DNA from: Bremia lactucae
Taxonomy: Eukaryota > Oomycota > Peronosporomycetes > Peronosporales > Peronosporaceae
Assembly (NCBI RefSeq): GCF_004359215.1
Contig: NC_090622.1
Span: forward strand, 1,701,750-1,765,749
Direction of reading: 5' to 3'
DNA: 64,000 nucleotides
Part shown: piece by piece, positions 1 to 11,895 of the stretch
Layout: each line of letters starts with the position of its first letter
Numbering within the stretch: position 1 is the stretch's first letter
Made by a program: the position numbers and the translations under genes
Notes under the pieces: model-generated
Told to the model about the DNA's origin: nothing
The model's input: the letters and a program-made list of their open reading frames with translations, nothing else
Databases searched by the model: none

Positions 1-1280
1 ATTTATTTGCCAACACTTTTCGCTTATCTACAAGTGGCTGATTAAAAAACGTAGCCATCTCCGTGTACACCTGTGAAATGAGCACACTGGAGATGCCGTG
101 GTTAATTAAATAGAAGAAACCAACGTCGGTGCAGGCGGCACGCAACTGTTCTGATGCATTAGAGGAGGAGAAATCGACGATGGGAAGCGCTAACATATTT
201 TGATTTTAACTAGTTTTAACATGGTAGTAAAGTAAAGCTCGTCAAATGGCTACACTTGCAGCATAATCTAAATAAAGATCGCATTCTGATAAATAACTAT
301 TTTCTGCCCGCACCTTTGCGAGTTAAAACTGTTAGCCACTGTATGGTGGAGGTTAAGTTGAAACTCAAGCAATCTCTATGTGCACACGTTGGAAAAGGGA
401 TTGAGTAACCTCAGTTGAAATATTGTCTCTTTAGACTCGAAATTCTTAATCTACCCCTACTTTTTCAAAATCTCAAAATATGCTTCTCTTTTCCATACTA
501 TGAACTAGCTAATACCGAGGGTATACGGGCGGGGTTATCGCACTGCCCTGCGTGTTTAAGCTGTCGTTTTTTGCGCGGGAACGACAGCTCACGGCTGGTT
601 CTATCCGATCCATCAAATGCTGCTATCAATAGCAACTCATGGTACTCGTTGGCGTGTACAAATTTGACGGCACTGCGATGACTTCGGTTCAAAAATTCAC
701 GACAAGTTAAATCGTAATAAATATTTAAATACATATTTTTAATATTACCATAACATATACGATTGTAAAATAACAATTAATAAACACCACCTAAAAACAA
801 ACCAATAGTGGCAAAAATAGCTGTTGTGGTATTATCCTCAAAAATACTAGTTAATATCAGAATTTCACCAACAAAGCTACTTGATCCCAAGATTGACATG
901 TTTATTATTAAAATAATATTACTTTAACAAATGGTTCTTCCATTAAAATAACATCTGTTTAATTTAAAAAACTATCAATTAAACCTTAGAATATTTAAGA
1001 AAACTAAAACTGTTATAAATATTGACAATCAAAATAAATTATCTTTCACAAAATTTTTTTTTAATAGTATGTATGATATGTACGCATACAAATGCTAAAA
1101 CTATTAAAAGTATTAAAAAATATTTTATTCAAAAACGTATTTCGCGTAATAAGCGTCCTTTTAAATTTAAACCTAAAACTAAAAATACAAAAAAATAATT
1201 TACTACTATACGAATAAAAACCAATATAAAATTAAAAGAACAACAAACAAAAATCTTTTAATTTTAGCCAATTAACATAT
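1..1280. other. AT-rich stretch without recognisable gene
   Basis: No protein similarity could be recognised on either strand. The open frames here are short and of AT-rich, low-complexity composition; none has a convincing start context or domain. It is probably intergenic or heavily decayed repeat DNA. Confidence 0.5.
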
Positions 1281-1560
1281 TACAGCAAGTTTAAGAGGAG
1301 AAGGCGTGTAAGAGCGACGCTCCTGTTCCTCATCCTCTGATGGAGCGTGACTTTCAAAGCCCACTATTCCATCATCGTCGATGAAGGTGCTAAGAGTCTG
1401 TGACTCACGCTTGATTGTCATGAGACAAAGGAAAGAAAACCACAACCGAACGGTTAGCTGTTTATTTTCCAACCTCAAAAAGGGATGAAGCGAATATTGC
1501 CACTCCATGTCAACAATCTGATGGGGGAGGATGTAACGAAGCACAAATTTAAAGATCCGT
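1281..1560. repeat. Dispersed block also present at 7800-8045
   Basis: The stretch with 'gagcgtgactttcaaagc', 'gtgactcacg' and 'ggttagctgttt' has diverged counterparts in the same order near 7838-7960 ('gagtgtgattttcaaagt', 'gtgatccacg', 'ggttagctgttc'). At 7800 the block follows a gypsy integrase remnant. This copy is therefore inferred to be the 3' end of another decayed gypsy element whose pol is gone. A 90-codon minus-strand frame covers it but is not recognisable as a protein. Confidence 0.45.
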
Positions 1561-1861
1561 TGTCGTAAATTTACTTTAATATGGGTAAATTGCCCTTTTG
1601 TCCAATTCTAAAAAAGGTAATTATACTTAATTCCCAATTTTAAGGGGTAACAAATGTTATCGCCGCCAGATGTAAATCTGGAGGCCAAATCTATTTTTAA
1701 ATTAGCCAAGGTAAAGTTTTAGATTATATAATCAAAAAATTGCAGTTTCCCGGTTGACATAAAGCGTCAAGTGCCTTCCTAAGGCACTCAGCATGGCCAA
1801 GATGGTCTTTGATGGTCTTCAGTGGAAGTTTTACGTCATGATTGCTCTCTTAAGGCATCAG

Positions 1862-2304
1862 TGTAACGGGGTGTATCGTTACATGAAAATTACACGTAAA
1901 TGTTGTTAACTAATATATTATCTAAAAAAGGTACGTAATAATTGTAGAATATTTCTTTACATAGTTATATTCGGAAAACTTATCCATTGGTAGATATAGA
2001 CCATTATATCTACTTGCTTCGCGGTCCAGTCAGCGCTGGACGCGCGCAAAGAGAGAGACAGATAAGACTTTTATTACATGTTAAGTATTAGTATATAATT
2101 AAGTTAGTATAAATAGATAGAAAACATACGACCTTAATTATATTAAATACAGTTATCTTTAATTCTCTATAAGACAAGTTTTTCAAAGAGAGTCTTCCTC
2201 TGCACGTACTAGTGTACGTGAAGTGGCGTGAGGCACCACTCGCACTGAGGCAGTGCGGAGGGGACTTGTACTGAAGGAGTACAAGTCGGCAGTGCCCCGT
2301 TACA
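1862..2304 (+). repeat. Long terminal repeat (443 bp), probably a 5' LTR
   Basis: The block starts TGTAACGGGG and ends CCCCGTTACA, so it has the TG...CA ends and terminal inverted repeat of an LTR. Its first 22 nt fold back on themselves (TGTAACG...CGTTACA). Its last 100 nt hold three near-perfect hairpins (2203-2220, 2242-2256, 2264-2286). No target-site duplication is visible and internal-looking sequence follows, so a 5' LTR of a degraded element is more likely than a solo LTR. Orientation is inferred from that only. Confidence 0.7.
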
Positions 2305-3040
2305 ATTAGCGTAAGCTTCGCCTATCTGGATCGAAGAACCAACGGACCAAAGTGTCCAAGCCTCTTCTTGATACAATGCCAACGTGATGCGAGGATTGTG
2401 GACGTCGTATTCCTCGTTGCACGATTCGATTGACGACGCGCTCTTGTCCGATGGTCGTTTACAAGTGCCTTAAGTCGACCAGGTCACGACGAATTCAAAC
2501 TCTCCGACGATTGAAAATGCAGACCTTTCCAATAAAATTGCGGTGCAGGTATTGTGGCATTAACTTAATAAGAGAGCTAGAAGGATTAAAGAAGGAAGCG
2601 CTTGCTGTCACGAATGAAGACACTAAGACATTCTGTATCAGCACGATAGTCGCTTATAGATCCCATGAGATATTGTCGCCTGAGTCTCCACGAGCCGCGA
2701 TAATTGGCGTCGCCGCAAGCTAAAAACATTTATATATTATCTGTTGTTTGAAGACTTATTGCCTTAATTCTGTCATTTTTGCGTGTTCACTGGATGGTTT
2801 GAATGGTTTGAATGTTTTGAATATGATGTTATGGCTCGTCAATAATATATATCAGAAAGAGTGGCGAATTGTGTTTTTTCTTAAGAGAATAGGGGTAGAT
2901 AGAAAAATCTTTTCAAACGAGGCATTTAATGAATTTTCTCATAAAATTACTAAATCGACGTACCAAAATTACTAAATCGATAAGGGTACGATTTTTTTAT
3001 ATTTTCAACAGCAAATATGGTTCAGGTCCTCTTTTGATCT
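2305..3040 (+). other. Remnant of LTR-element internal region, no intact gene
   Basis: The DNA directly after the LTR contains a 97-codon open frame (2430-2723) and a 75-codon frame (2748-2975), neither recognisable. The sequence becomes AT-rich towards 3000. It is probably the truncated start of the element owning the LTR at 1862-2304, but no gag, protease or RT motif could be identified. Confidence 0.35.
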
Positions 3041-3189
3041 GTTAGGGTTAATTTTCTTGCTGAGGCTTGCGCTGTGGTCTCTGAGAGTACCAAGTCGTCC
3101 TAGGGTATATACTCTCGAGCATTAGTTGCCACTTGGTTTTACGAACCACTTGAGTCCCTTCAACTAGAATCAACAAGCTCTTCGAGCTT

Positions 3190-3300
3190 GTATGACTTCT
3201 TGAGCTGTTAAACTTCTTAATTTTTAGAACTAAGTGACTCGATAATCCTAAAGTCTCTCTCTGACTCAATGAGCGAGGTAGCTCCACTACTCCTGCTAGT
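3190..3300 (+). repeat. Putative end of the 5' LTR of gypsy element A
   Basis: The sequence around 3240-3280, with 'cctaaagtctctct', 'ctgactcaatg' and 'agcgaggtagctcc', recurs at about 8190-8222 after the integrase of the same element ('tctaaagtctctcgctgac', 'agcgaggtagctcc'). A block flanking both sides of a gag-pol remnant is best explained as the 3' part of its LTRs. LTR start positions could not be fixed because of divergence. Confidence 0.4.
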
Positions 3301-3339
3301 ACTTATAGTCAATCGAAGTCTGAGTCGTTATAAGGCTAA

Positions 3340-4640
3340 GCCTCTGCTGAAATAGATACTCCCCCGAACTTTCAGGCTCGACATGCGCAGCGTTTAAAAA
3401 ATAAAAAAACTTGTTTGAGCTAGACCACATAGATTACATCATACCCCGGGGCCCTGAGGTTCTTGATGCATGGCGCGAAGCCATTATGCAACATGAAATT
3501 CAGGTCTAGGACCACTTAGCAGGATCCATGCCAATTCGTTACATTCCTGTACCTGATCCGAAGCCTAAGGCTTGCCCTTTTCTGGTCAGTGATAAGACAT
3601 ACGAGGCAAAGAGGGAGAAACTCTCCTTTTTTATCAAGCAGATGGAAAGGCCATAGCATCCGCCACTTTTCTTAGCAGAAAGTTAAAAATGGTCATGGCT
3701 ATTTTAAGCTCGTTGGTAAAGCTTGCGAGAAGACACTCATATGTCGCACATCTGTAGACGACGCTTTTCCCAAGTGGGATATGCTGAAACAGCAACTGAC
3801 TTGCTGCACCGCCTGATCAGGCTTTTCGCACACAATCACGATTTGTAGCGGCTCGTCAGGATAAATGAACTTTAAAGGACCATGTCCAGTAGTTGAGAAC
3901 TCTTATTACCACTATGGAACAATACTTATTGCAAGAAGTGGTATAATATCCAGATTTATGGATTGTTTCAATGCAGGCGTTGCCCGGACGAATCCCACTG
4001 ATCCCATCTCACTACTTTTGAGGCGGCGCTTACCATGGCGTTACAGGCTGAGTTCGACTTTAAGTTCTATCGTGTTGGAACGCAGGAACGCCATGGAAGC
4101 TCTCGAGCAAATTGGATTCGTCCTATGAACCAAAACAATGGAATTAAGCCTCCCTGAGGAAGAAGAAGAAGATATTTTTAAGCTGTGAGGCAGCATAGAA
4201 CCATCCATAGATGCTATATGTGCGGGGGCACTTAGAACTTGCGCCCAGCTTGTCCGTTTAACAACACGCGCAAAACCTGAAAGAGCAACAACGCTACTTC
4301 AAACTAGAAATATGGTTTGGTGCGGGAAAACGCCGATACCCAGTTGGGGCGAGGCCACCTTCTGGGGAAGAACTTGGCTTTGTGAAAGTAAAGATCAAAA
4401 CGGCCAAGCCCAAAATAGCTCTGAGCTTAATAGCACGGGGCGTGAATACAAACTCGGCTCGTAAGTCACAAGCGCGACTGGTAATGGCTTCGATAAGCCA
4501 TGGTCAATTTTAAATGACTCAAGAGCGTCCTACCAAATATGCTCGACGTCGTTTCCTTGAAGAAACACAGCGATATGCTTAGACGCTTAAAGCGCATGAA
4601 GGCGATTTGGTCACTGTTCGCTTAGCGATTGGAACTACCT
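3340..4640 (+). pseudogene. Ty3/gypsy element A gag, decayed
   Basis: Gag is the structural capsid polyprotein of an LTR retrotransposon. This region aligns by eye over its whole length with the better preserved copy at 43439-44660. Shared segments include the text around 'gttgcccggacg' (3979) and 'gctgagttcgactttaag' (4048), the latter encoding the AEF(D/E)FK-like stretch common in oomycete gypsy gags. A zinc-knuckle-like C-Y-x-C-G...C is readable near 4213-4247. Stops and frameshifts are frequent; the longest uninterrupted frame is 87 codons. Protease, RT and integrase remnants follow in the expected order. Non-functional. Confidence 0.7.
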
Positions 4641-4669
4641 AAAGTTTTATTGAATTGAATATTCGTTTT

Positions 4670-4900
4670 TTTATTTGACAGTATGGAACACTGTCTTATC
4701 CTCGACCTGGACTCGAGATATTATCGAAACATTGGTATGACCTGGCTGTAATGCCATAAGCCATGGATTGATTGGAGGTCTAAGACCGTAGACGCCACGC
4801 GCAATGTCTTATTGATGCTTTGGAGAATCATAACCAACCTTCGCTAGGCAACAAAGGCGGTCTAGCGTAGGCCACTGGCAGAATCTGTCAGTGTGTTAGA
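4670..4900 (+). pseudogene. Ty3/gypsy element A protease remnant
   Basis: Translation near 4690-4750 gives a segment ending IGMTWL, preceded by LILDLDSRYY. This matches the C-terminal hydrophobic G-M-x-W-L block of gypsy retropepsins and the parallel copy at about 44815-44900 (LILGMAWL). The catalytic D-[ST]-G is not confidently readable. Position between gag and RT is the usual one. The frame is broken. Confidence 0.6.
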
Positions 4901-5689
4901 AATTGGCATGTCTGAGTTAATAACTCCAATACTGAAAACATTCCTCGTGAGCGTGACTCATTTATTGGTGAAACGACAAGTACTACGTTAAGGGGTACTC
5001 GTTGTGATGACGAATCTTTAGATGATAAAAACATTGTAGGCCTGTGGCCGAGTCATTTTGGGTATTTTCCAGAAGCACGTGCAGTGGCACGTTCAAATCC
5101 ATCGCCGAGATGGATTTACACTGAGCGTCAGTCGTGATAGTGCTGGCAGAACACCAAGACCAACAGGGCTAAGCTTGTGAAGCGGACGTGAAGTGACACG
5201 AAAATGTTCACTGAACGACGAGTGTGAGTTACGCAAATCCACGATGGATGTTGGATTAAACATTGGATCTTGTTTAGACGAACTAAGTTTGTAGAACCTG
5301 TAAAACTTGGTAGCATTAATGTAATGGCCTCTATCAAATGTGTTTTTTCGACATCGAGACAGCAAAGACATAAATCGGATACGGCTAGATGCGAGACGCC
5401 TACCATGTTACACAATGATATAAGCAAACAGCTATATACACTTGTTAATAGTTTGACTGGTAACGTTGACGGTGACATTAGCTTTGACGCTATCACATCG
5501 TTATACGCTCTATCAGAGCTAGATAAAATGTCTGTAGATGGTTTGGCTTCGCCTGAAAGGCTGATGACTTATCTAAGATGGTGGTCGTTCAACCAGACCT
5601 TGAGTTTTATCCATCGTCGCTTCTGGATAAAGCTGTTTTTGAGGATACAAATGCAACACTTAGTGGTCGAAGAGAATTTTCAATCCTTA

Positions 5690-6945
5690 TAGACCCTTCA
5701 GATTCATTCATTTTTAAGTTAAGACATTCCAAGACGTCGTTTGTTACAACCGAACGTCTGCTTTACCTCCTGAATAACATGTACGTCATGAAATTGACAT
5801 GGTTCTTGGAAGTAATACTGTGTTACACGACAGTGGTCCTTTACCAAAGGAATAGTCTGCGTCATTAACAATGGTACGAGAGAGAAAGTCTCTTCACTCG
5901 ACACCACGTTTTGTGTCAAAACGCTAAATGGTAAATAGTGCATCCTAATAATAAGCTTAATGCTGCTTTTATACCAGCGCAGACACCCATATATACGAAA
6001 AACGTTCTTCAGAACAACATGGTGGGATGTACAATGCACATTGCACTAGACTTAGTCGATGGTTATTTCCAACTGCTCATGCGAGCAAGCGATATCTTGT
6101 TTACAGCGGTCAGCACCCAAGCGGCATGCTATGGGGGGGGTTGGTAATGCCGCATGGGCTTTTCCAATGCCCCGGCTACTTTTATCGTCTAGAGACACAA
6201 TTGTTGCACCCTCGTCGAGCTTATGCTTAGACGTCTTTTCATTACATTATTGCCCATAGTCGTGCGGAGCAGGGTCAATCGGATGTGGAATACCAAATAG
6301 ACCATTTCCAAGCAGTGCTCGAGTGTATGCGCACAAATAACTTGTATGCCGACGCTTCTAAATGCATGTTCAGTGCAGAAGAAATTCATTTTCTGTGAAT
6401 ATCGTTGAAAAACAAGGCCTCAGAACTGATAATGCTAAGGTAAAAGCCATACTTCATTGGCCGGTTCCTCAAAAAAGAAAGAACTCGCGTAATTGGCCAG
6501 GCTTAACCAACTACTTGCACAAGCACAGCAAATATTACGCTGATATGACTCGGTTATTATCCAATCTTCTTAAGAAGGATACGGTTGGTGCTGGACGAGC
6601 TTCGAAAGTAAATCTTTTAAAGCAGGTAAGGAGTGTCTCATCCATGCTTCAATTTGGCTCTGCCAAATCCTAATCGGCCGACCAATGTCGTCTGTGAAGC
6701 ATCTGCTTTTGTCACAGACAGCACTCTGTTTATAACATATGAAATGGGCAGAAACGCATCATTGCGTTTAAGTGTAGGCACCTTAAAATGCTGAAAAGAA
6801 CGACCCAGTTCTGGACAAAGAGCTCCTTACGATGAAGTATGCTCTTGTCAAATTTAGCGTACATCTGCTTTGATTTAAGCCTTTAGTGATCTATACAGAT
6901 CATGCGTCTTTACGCATTGCGACTAAGTTGCCTCAGCGCTCATAG
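5690..6945 (+). pseudogene. Ty3/gypsy element A reverse transcriptase-RNase H, decayed
   Basis: RT/RNase H copies element RNA into DNA. Frames between 5690 and 6660 together read through the RT: an RHEID-like stretch near 5850, then IPAQTPIYTKNVLQNNM, ALDLVDGYFQLLMRASDI (motif A), SGMLW and HGLFQCPGYF. The F-D-D-I box is decayed (HYIIAHS near 6242). Downstream are LECMRTNNLYADASKCMF and NWPGLTNYLHKHS. An RNase H remnant follows (KELLTMKYALVKF and YTDHASLR, 6820-6920). Several stops and shifts separate these pieces. It is related to the minus-strand copy at 13184-14660. Confidence 0.85.
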
Positions 6946-7590
6946 AGAATGCCTCGATGGCTTGATACTTTTTCTTGCGGTCATCTTGCTCGAGAAAGAC
7001 ATACAACACTGTGTACCAGAATTATTGGTGGCCTAAACTCTATAAATGGGTCAGCACCTATGTTCGCACATGCGAGACTTGTCAAGGGGTCAAACCCTCG
7101 GCACATGCTACGGACTGTTTGCCAGTTTGCCCGTACCCACTGATTGTTGGGAGTCCATCAGTATGGATTTTGTGTTTGACCTACCGAAAGATTCGGCCGG
7201 TCACACGGTAATCGTGGTCTTTATTGACCGTTTTAGCAAATTGTCGCATCAAGCGGTTGTGTCGGATACCATTGATGGTTAAGGTGCAGCAAGGCTGTTT
7301 ATTTATCGAGTGTTTCGTCAGGACGGGTTGCCGGTGGCAATTGTCTTCGATAGAGAAGTCGATTATTCGAGTGCTTGGCCCAGATTAAACATGTCTATTT
7401 GCGGATCATCCGCAGACAGATGGTCAAACTGGGCGAATTAATCGTGTCATTGAAGACGTTCTGCGCTGTGTGTGCTGAAACACCAAAGCGCTAGAGCACA
7501 ATGTTGAACAACGCTGTGCATGTCTCTAAAGGCTATACTCTGTTCTATGTGTTCCAGACGACCGGCTTGCAGCCCGCAACCTTTTCAAGG
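6946..7590 (+). pseudogene. Ty3/gypsy element A integrase, decayed
   Basis: Integrase joins element DNA to the chromosome. The zinc-binding HHCC region is readable as NYWWPKLYKW followed by VRTCETCQG (7015-7090). The start of the catalytic core is readable as SMDFVFDLPKDSAGHT and VVFIDRFSKLSH (7160-7250), containing the first catalytic Asp. Farther on, around 7400-7430, the 'HP(Q)TDGQ'-type segment can be traced, and NNAVH...FYV appears at 7501-7560. The frames alternate, so it is dead. Confidence 0.8.
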
Positions 7591-8430
7591 CGCTCCTACA
7601 CACTAAGTTGGTATGAATATTTAATAATTGCTTTTGCAAGGGCCGCCTCCCTGAAGATATTTTGTTCTTGCTCTTATCGAGCGGGTTTCGTCATTATATT
7701 GGCCTCCAGGCGAGGTGTCTTGCGTAATGCGGTCAAAGCATCAGCAACATCACGTTCTGGGAACGGATTGAGAGCCTGCCGAGACTCGTTGTCACGCTGA
7801 CGCGTGTTAGCTTTAAGCTCCTCACCTCTTCATCAGACGGAGTGTGATTTTCAAAGTCTGCGATGTCGTCGCCTTCAAGAAAGGAGGCAATGGTCCGTGA
7901 TCCACGGTTGGATGTTAAGAGAGAAAGGAATGTTATAACAACCGTGAGGTTAGCTGTTCGGTATCCAACCTTAAGGAAAAAATCTGATAACAGTATGATG
8001 CGGTGTTATGGGGCACACTTCGTTTAATAAGCCGTTAATGTGTAACTATTCACATTATGGGCTAAATATAGTTTACGTAAGAAAATAGGTAATACCATTA
8101 TAAATCCCGTATATTATGGGTAATGTGAATGCAGCCACCAGTTTTTTTACTTCTAAGTTCTATAGAACTAATTGTCTCTTTAATTCTAAAGTCTCTCGCT
8201 GACTTAAGGAGCGAGGTAGCTCCGCTCCAGACGCGACCTCACCTGGTACTCGCACGCGCCTCCCTCATGATGACGTGCACTGGTGACCGTATGATCTTGT
8301 TTCGATGGTCAGGCACGAAGGTCGTGCTGGCAATCTCCGCGCCAGACGCCACGTGTACGTTCGTTGCATTTTCCCATAAATCAAAAAAATAGAATTAAAA
8401 AATTGCTAATTTATATTGTTTGCCGAAGCC
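7591..8430 (+). repeat. 3' end of gypsy element A including putative 3' LTR
   Basis: This follows the integrase remnant. It contains the block shared with 1281-1560 (7800-8045) and then the block shared with 3190-3300 (about 8190-8222), interpreted as the LTR. Around 8040-8125 a short inverted repeat ('taactattcacattatggg' and 'attatgggtaatgtgaat') is visible. No open frame here is recognisable. The right boundary is approximate. Confidence 0.4.
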
Positions 8431-8439
8431 GTTGAGTCG

Positions 8440-9640
8440 GGGTTTCTACTGCGCAGTACAATCCAAGCCTGCTTCAAGGCTATAGAAAGATCCAGCCCAG
8501 TAACGTTGTTGCTCAACTCAGACCTCTAGGATAAAAAACGCCAAATATTGGTGGTGGTGGGTCCTGAGGCTAAGAAGAGCTGCGCCGTTGTTGGGATGGC
8601 CGACAGCATGGTACAAGCTGGCTTAAGAGAGAGCTGCTGGGTTGCCATCCACGTTCACCGATTCCAACAAACAGTCTCTTAAACCCGGTGTGCGAACACT
8701 GGCAATTCCACGATGAATGTCCATGAAGTCACCGAGGATGCCTGTTGCGCACGGATCGCTGCAGTGTATCTCGTAGCCCTTCACGCTGGTCTGTTGTGTA
8801 CAAGCGTCGCAGAAAGAGCCGATATGCGCCACAAACATTTGTTAAAACAACGTGTAGTGCTGCAAGCGTCGGCGTTGGATGACGTCCGTCAAAAAGGCAA
8901 TAAGGCGGTCAGAACCGATCAAGTGAAGTGTCACCGCTCGGAGAACGTGCTAAATTTTTTTAGCAACGACGGCTTACGCACCTTTCCATTCGTCATGAAC
9001 ACACATATCCTATGCGAGAGCAATATCGAGCCAGACGGGCCGATGTGTATAAAATCGTGCCGACATAACAAGCACCTGCAGCCACAGTCCTTTCGCGAGC
9101 GTACACTCAAGGAGAAAGTGCTGCTCATTGTCGATCGCATTGCATCCAGCACGAATGCAATAGCGAATGCGTGGGTAAGATGCCGCACTGCAGGTCTTCA
9201 GCACAGGCAGCAGAAACTTCTGACGATAACTTCTGACATGCTTGCCGTATTCCACATGCGTCTTAATCTGCTCTGCATCAGCACGATGGGAGTGCACGGT
9301 CATCGTGCGTGGCTTCGTCGGTGATTTTGGCGGCCGGCAGAGCTGCAGGGACGAAATACTTCTTCGCTGCAGCGTTGCTACCCACGTGGGGAAGAGTTCG
9401 TCGCGCGCCGCATCAAGACTGCAGAATGAGCTCTCTCGCGCCGAGCCGCTCAACAGTCTCTGTAGTCTCTTTGTATAGCATTTTGCCTGATGACCTTAGG
9501 TGTCAGCCACGTGAACGTGTCGTAGGATCTTCCTGTAATTCTAAATTTTCGAAAATACATTTTTTTGCCGCAGCGAATAAACCCGGTCTGCATCAATGCC
9601 ATGTAACCGGTCCTGCTCAGTAACGATTTGCTTAATCCAG
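8440..9640 (-). pseudogene. L1-like LINE, 3' part of ORF2 (copy E)
   Basis: The minus-strand frame 9010-9453 encodes a segment with CVIR-free C-terminal features: SYPRIRYCIRAGCNAIDNEQ followed by HFLLECTLAKGLW, a zf-RVT-like Cys/His cluster found near the C terminus of L1-type ORF2 proteins. The same stretch is recognisable in copy D at 37914-38210 (SYPRIRNCVRAGCIAI). Frames 8623-8838, 8931-9188 and 9450-9662 continue the similarity on the same strand with shifts. The upstream RT and endonuclease are missing, and an LTR abuts its 5' side at 9642. Non-functional. Confidence 0.65.
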
Positions 9641-9641
9641 A

Positions 9642-9920
9642 TGTGACAGGGTCACACAGCAACTCACAAAGGTAGTTATAAATTGAGATCTTTAAGCAGC
9701 CTACTACAATATTAAATCAGGCTACTAAGCGCTACTAATCTAGTACTACTAACTATCAACACTCCGTACTTCAGGTGCCGACACGTGTCATTCGTACCTA
9801 TCTGCGTCATAACGATAATTAAGCTATATTCTCTGATGTACTAATACACATCCCGGCTATATGACATAGTCAAACTATCCTTAGTGTGCCAGTACACCAG
9901 TCACATGTGACCCCGTTACA
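9642..9920. repeat. Long terminal repeat (279 bp), second type
   Basis: It starts TGTGACAGGGTCACA, itself a hairpin, and ends GTGACCCCGTTACA, so it has TG...CA termini with inverted-repeat ends. The flanking pentamers (ccaga and cactc) do not match, so no target-site duplication is seen. It lies between a LINE fragment and an unrecognised coding-like stretch and could be a 5' LTR of a truncated element. It differs in sequence from the LTRs at 1862 and 46864. Confidence 0.6.
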
Positions 9921-9948
9921 CACTCCCACACCCAAATAGGAAACACTG

Positions 9949-11710
9949 TTTGCTGGAAGAGGGGACCCGAAGGGAATTGATACAACGAGTCTGCCACGCT
10001 GGCACCGACACACGCAGAACCACCGCAGCGACCACAATGGCGACAGACGTCACGACGCCCAACGGGTATGCCGAAGAAACATCACTTGAGCTGTCAAACT
10101 CCGTGCGTGATAACCCACCGGATACTACGACATCATCTCCACGAGAAGCAGCTCACGAGGACGCAAACAACTCTGATGCGAAAGATCATGAGCGAAACGA
10201 CCTACTCGGCAAGCTGCGTCGCAGGGCTTCACGCAACGCGCTGCTCAAACATCACTCGAAAAAAACCCACGTGGTATGCCAGCTCTGCGAACTGCCGCAA
10301 GCCGCAAGAGCATGCACAAGGACTGAAGCGTGCTCGCGCGTCCAACACACCACCGTCATCCCTGGTTTTTACCAACGTTCATCATGCCCCACTTGAGACG
10401 ATTACTGCCGACACCCCTTTATCAGAAACAAAACCACATTGTGCGAGTGAAACACGTGACGACGTTCCCATGAGACCCACAAGTTCGAGCCATACCGGCT
10501 AGCAAGACTTCCACTGTGTCCATCGGACCCCCAAGGAGACCACAAGCGTCGTCGTGATACTTGACTCCCACGGACAAGTGACCAGCTACTTGCAGTGAAG
10601 GTTTGGCCCGTGGCCGACTACGCGGAAAACCTCCAACGATGTCGAGAGCGAGGAAGACCTATGGAGCAGGTCGATGAATGCCCACTCGTTCTTGATGACG
10701 ATACTGACGTCGGCCGACAGGCTTACGAATACCAATTCCGCCAGTGGCTCACCGCCATAGGATATCCCATCCCGAAGTCTCTAACATGCCGCATCGGCTC
10801 GACTGGTTGGCGCTTCGACGTCTTCGATATCACATGGCCAAGGCGGTTGCTGATCGGCGGTGGGATGTCTATCGTTGTATCGACCGAGACAGTCCCACCC
10901 CGACGTTCATTATCAAAGAAGTCATCATAAAAATTCTATAGGGGAGGCCACCCCACGACATCGACCCGAAGGGCCCTTTAGGCCCGGTTAGCGCGGACCA
11001 ATTGAGTGGAAATGCCTATAAGCATTCAAGAGGTCCGCGCAGTCCTCCATGAGGTGGTCCTCCGGTTTAAACGTATTATGGACCTTCGGGCAGCCACGCC
11101 ACTTTACCCAGAACTCCAGCCGTCCCGCCTTACTGCGATGTCCGACCTATTTTTCCACATGAATTTATCGCTCCCCGTCGTGACCCAACAAGGGTTCAGG
11201 AGGACAGATCAAATCCAGCATGGTTCATCGCGTTCGTCTGGGGAGTTACGACCCCTTCAGTCACTGGCTTCCTGCCAGGATCGCTTGGCTGTATGTCGAA
11301 ACAACCTATCTGCCTTGAGGGATCATGTCCGCGTCCTCGAGGACCATGATCATGCTGATGATCGTCGTGTAAACCATTGTGAGGAATCACAGAGCCGTCA
11401 TCGACATCGCTTAAAACAGCTTGCGACACAGCTCGGCACAGGATGGGGTATTTGACTGCGACGATGAACAAGGACTTGAATGACCATCAGCGTTGGCTGG
11501 CTTCGTTTTTTTTGATCGGGTGGAGATCCTTGAGCGCCACCTTGCGAGCTCAACACAGGCTCCTGCACCTCGTTCGCGCCATTTTGCGTACCCCTTCGGT
11601 CATCCGTCGTACCCTTCGGGACCAACTGCGAATCCTTCATGGACAACCGGTCATCCACCAAGTGAGGAGTCTGCTGCGCCCGAGCGACCGGTAACCTTCG
11701 TCAGATGATG
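9949..11710 (+). pseudogene. Unrecognised decayed coding region, possibly gag-like
   Basis: Base composition rises to GC-rich and several long overlapping frames occur on this strand (9950-10396, 10068-10502, 10595-10930, 11006-11455), unlike the AT-rich flanks. The 11006 frame ends in a heptad-like, charged stretch (CRNNLSALRDHVRVLEDHD), suggesting a coiled coil. Position directly after the LTR at 9642-9920 would suit a gag. However, no zinc knuckle, capsid or protease motif was recognised and the frames are not continuous. Function is not assigned. Confidence 0.35.
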
Positions 11711-11895
11711 GGAGAATTTTGGCGTCTGCTTCAGACCGTCCGCCGGATCAAGACTAATTAAAGGGAAATATTTAAATTGGTAAAATAATAGTCTCCAAAA
11801 CTATGTTGATTATATTCCGGCAATATTGTTAAATTTTTATTAGTTATTCCTATCCACTTTTTTTAAATTATTAACTAATAAATATACCAAATGAT

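Noticed and set aside
415..681. RFLR string in an 88-codon frame, considered as an RXLR effector
   Set aside because: No signal peptide, no EER motif and a poor frame; a chance match. No RXLR or Crinkler gene was found in the window.
1272..1544. 90-codon minus-strand frame as a gene
   Set aside because: The same block at 7800-8045 has no such frame, and the sequence behaves as part of a gypsy 3' end.
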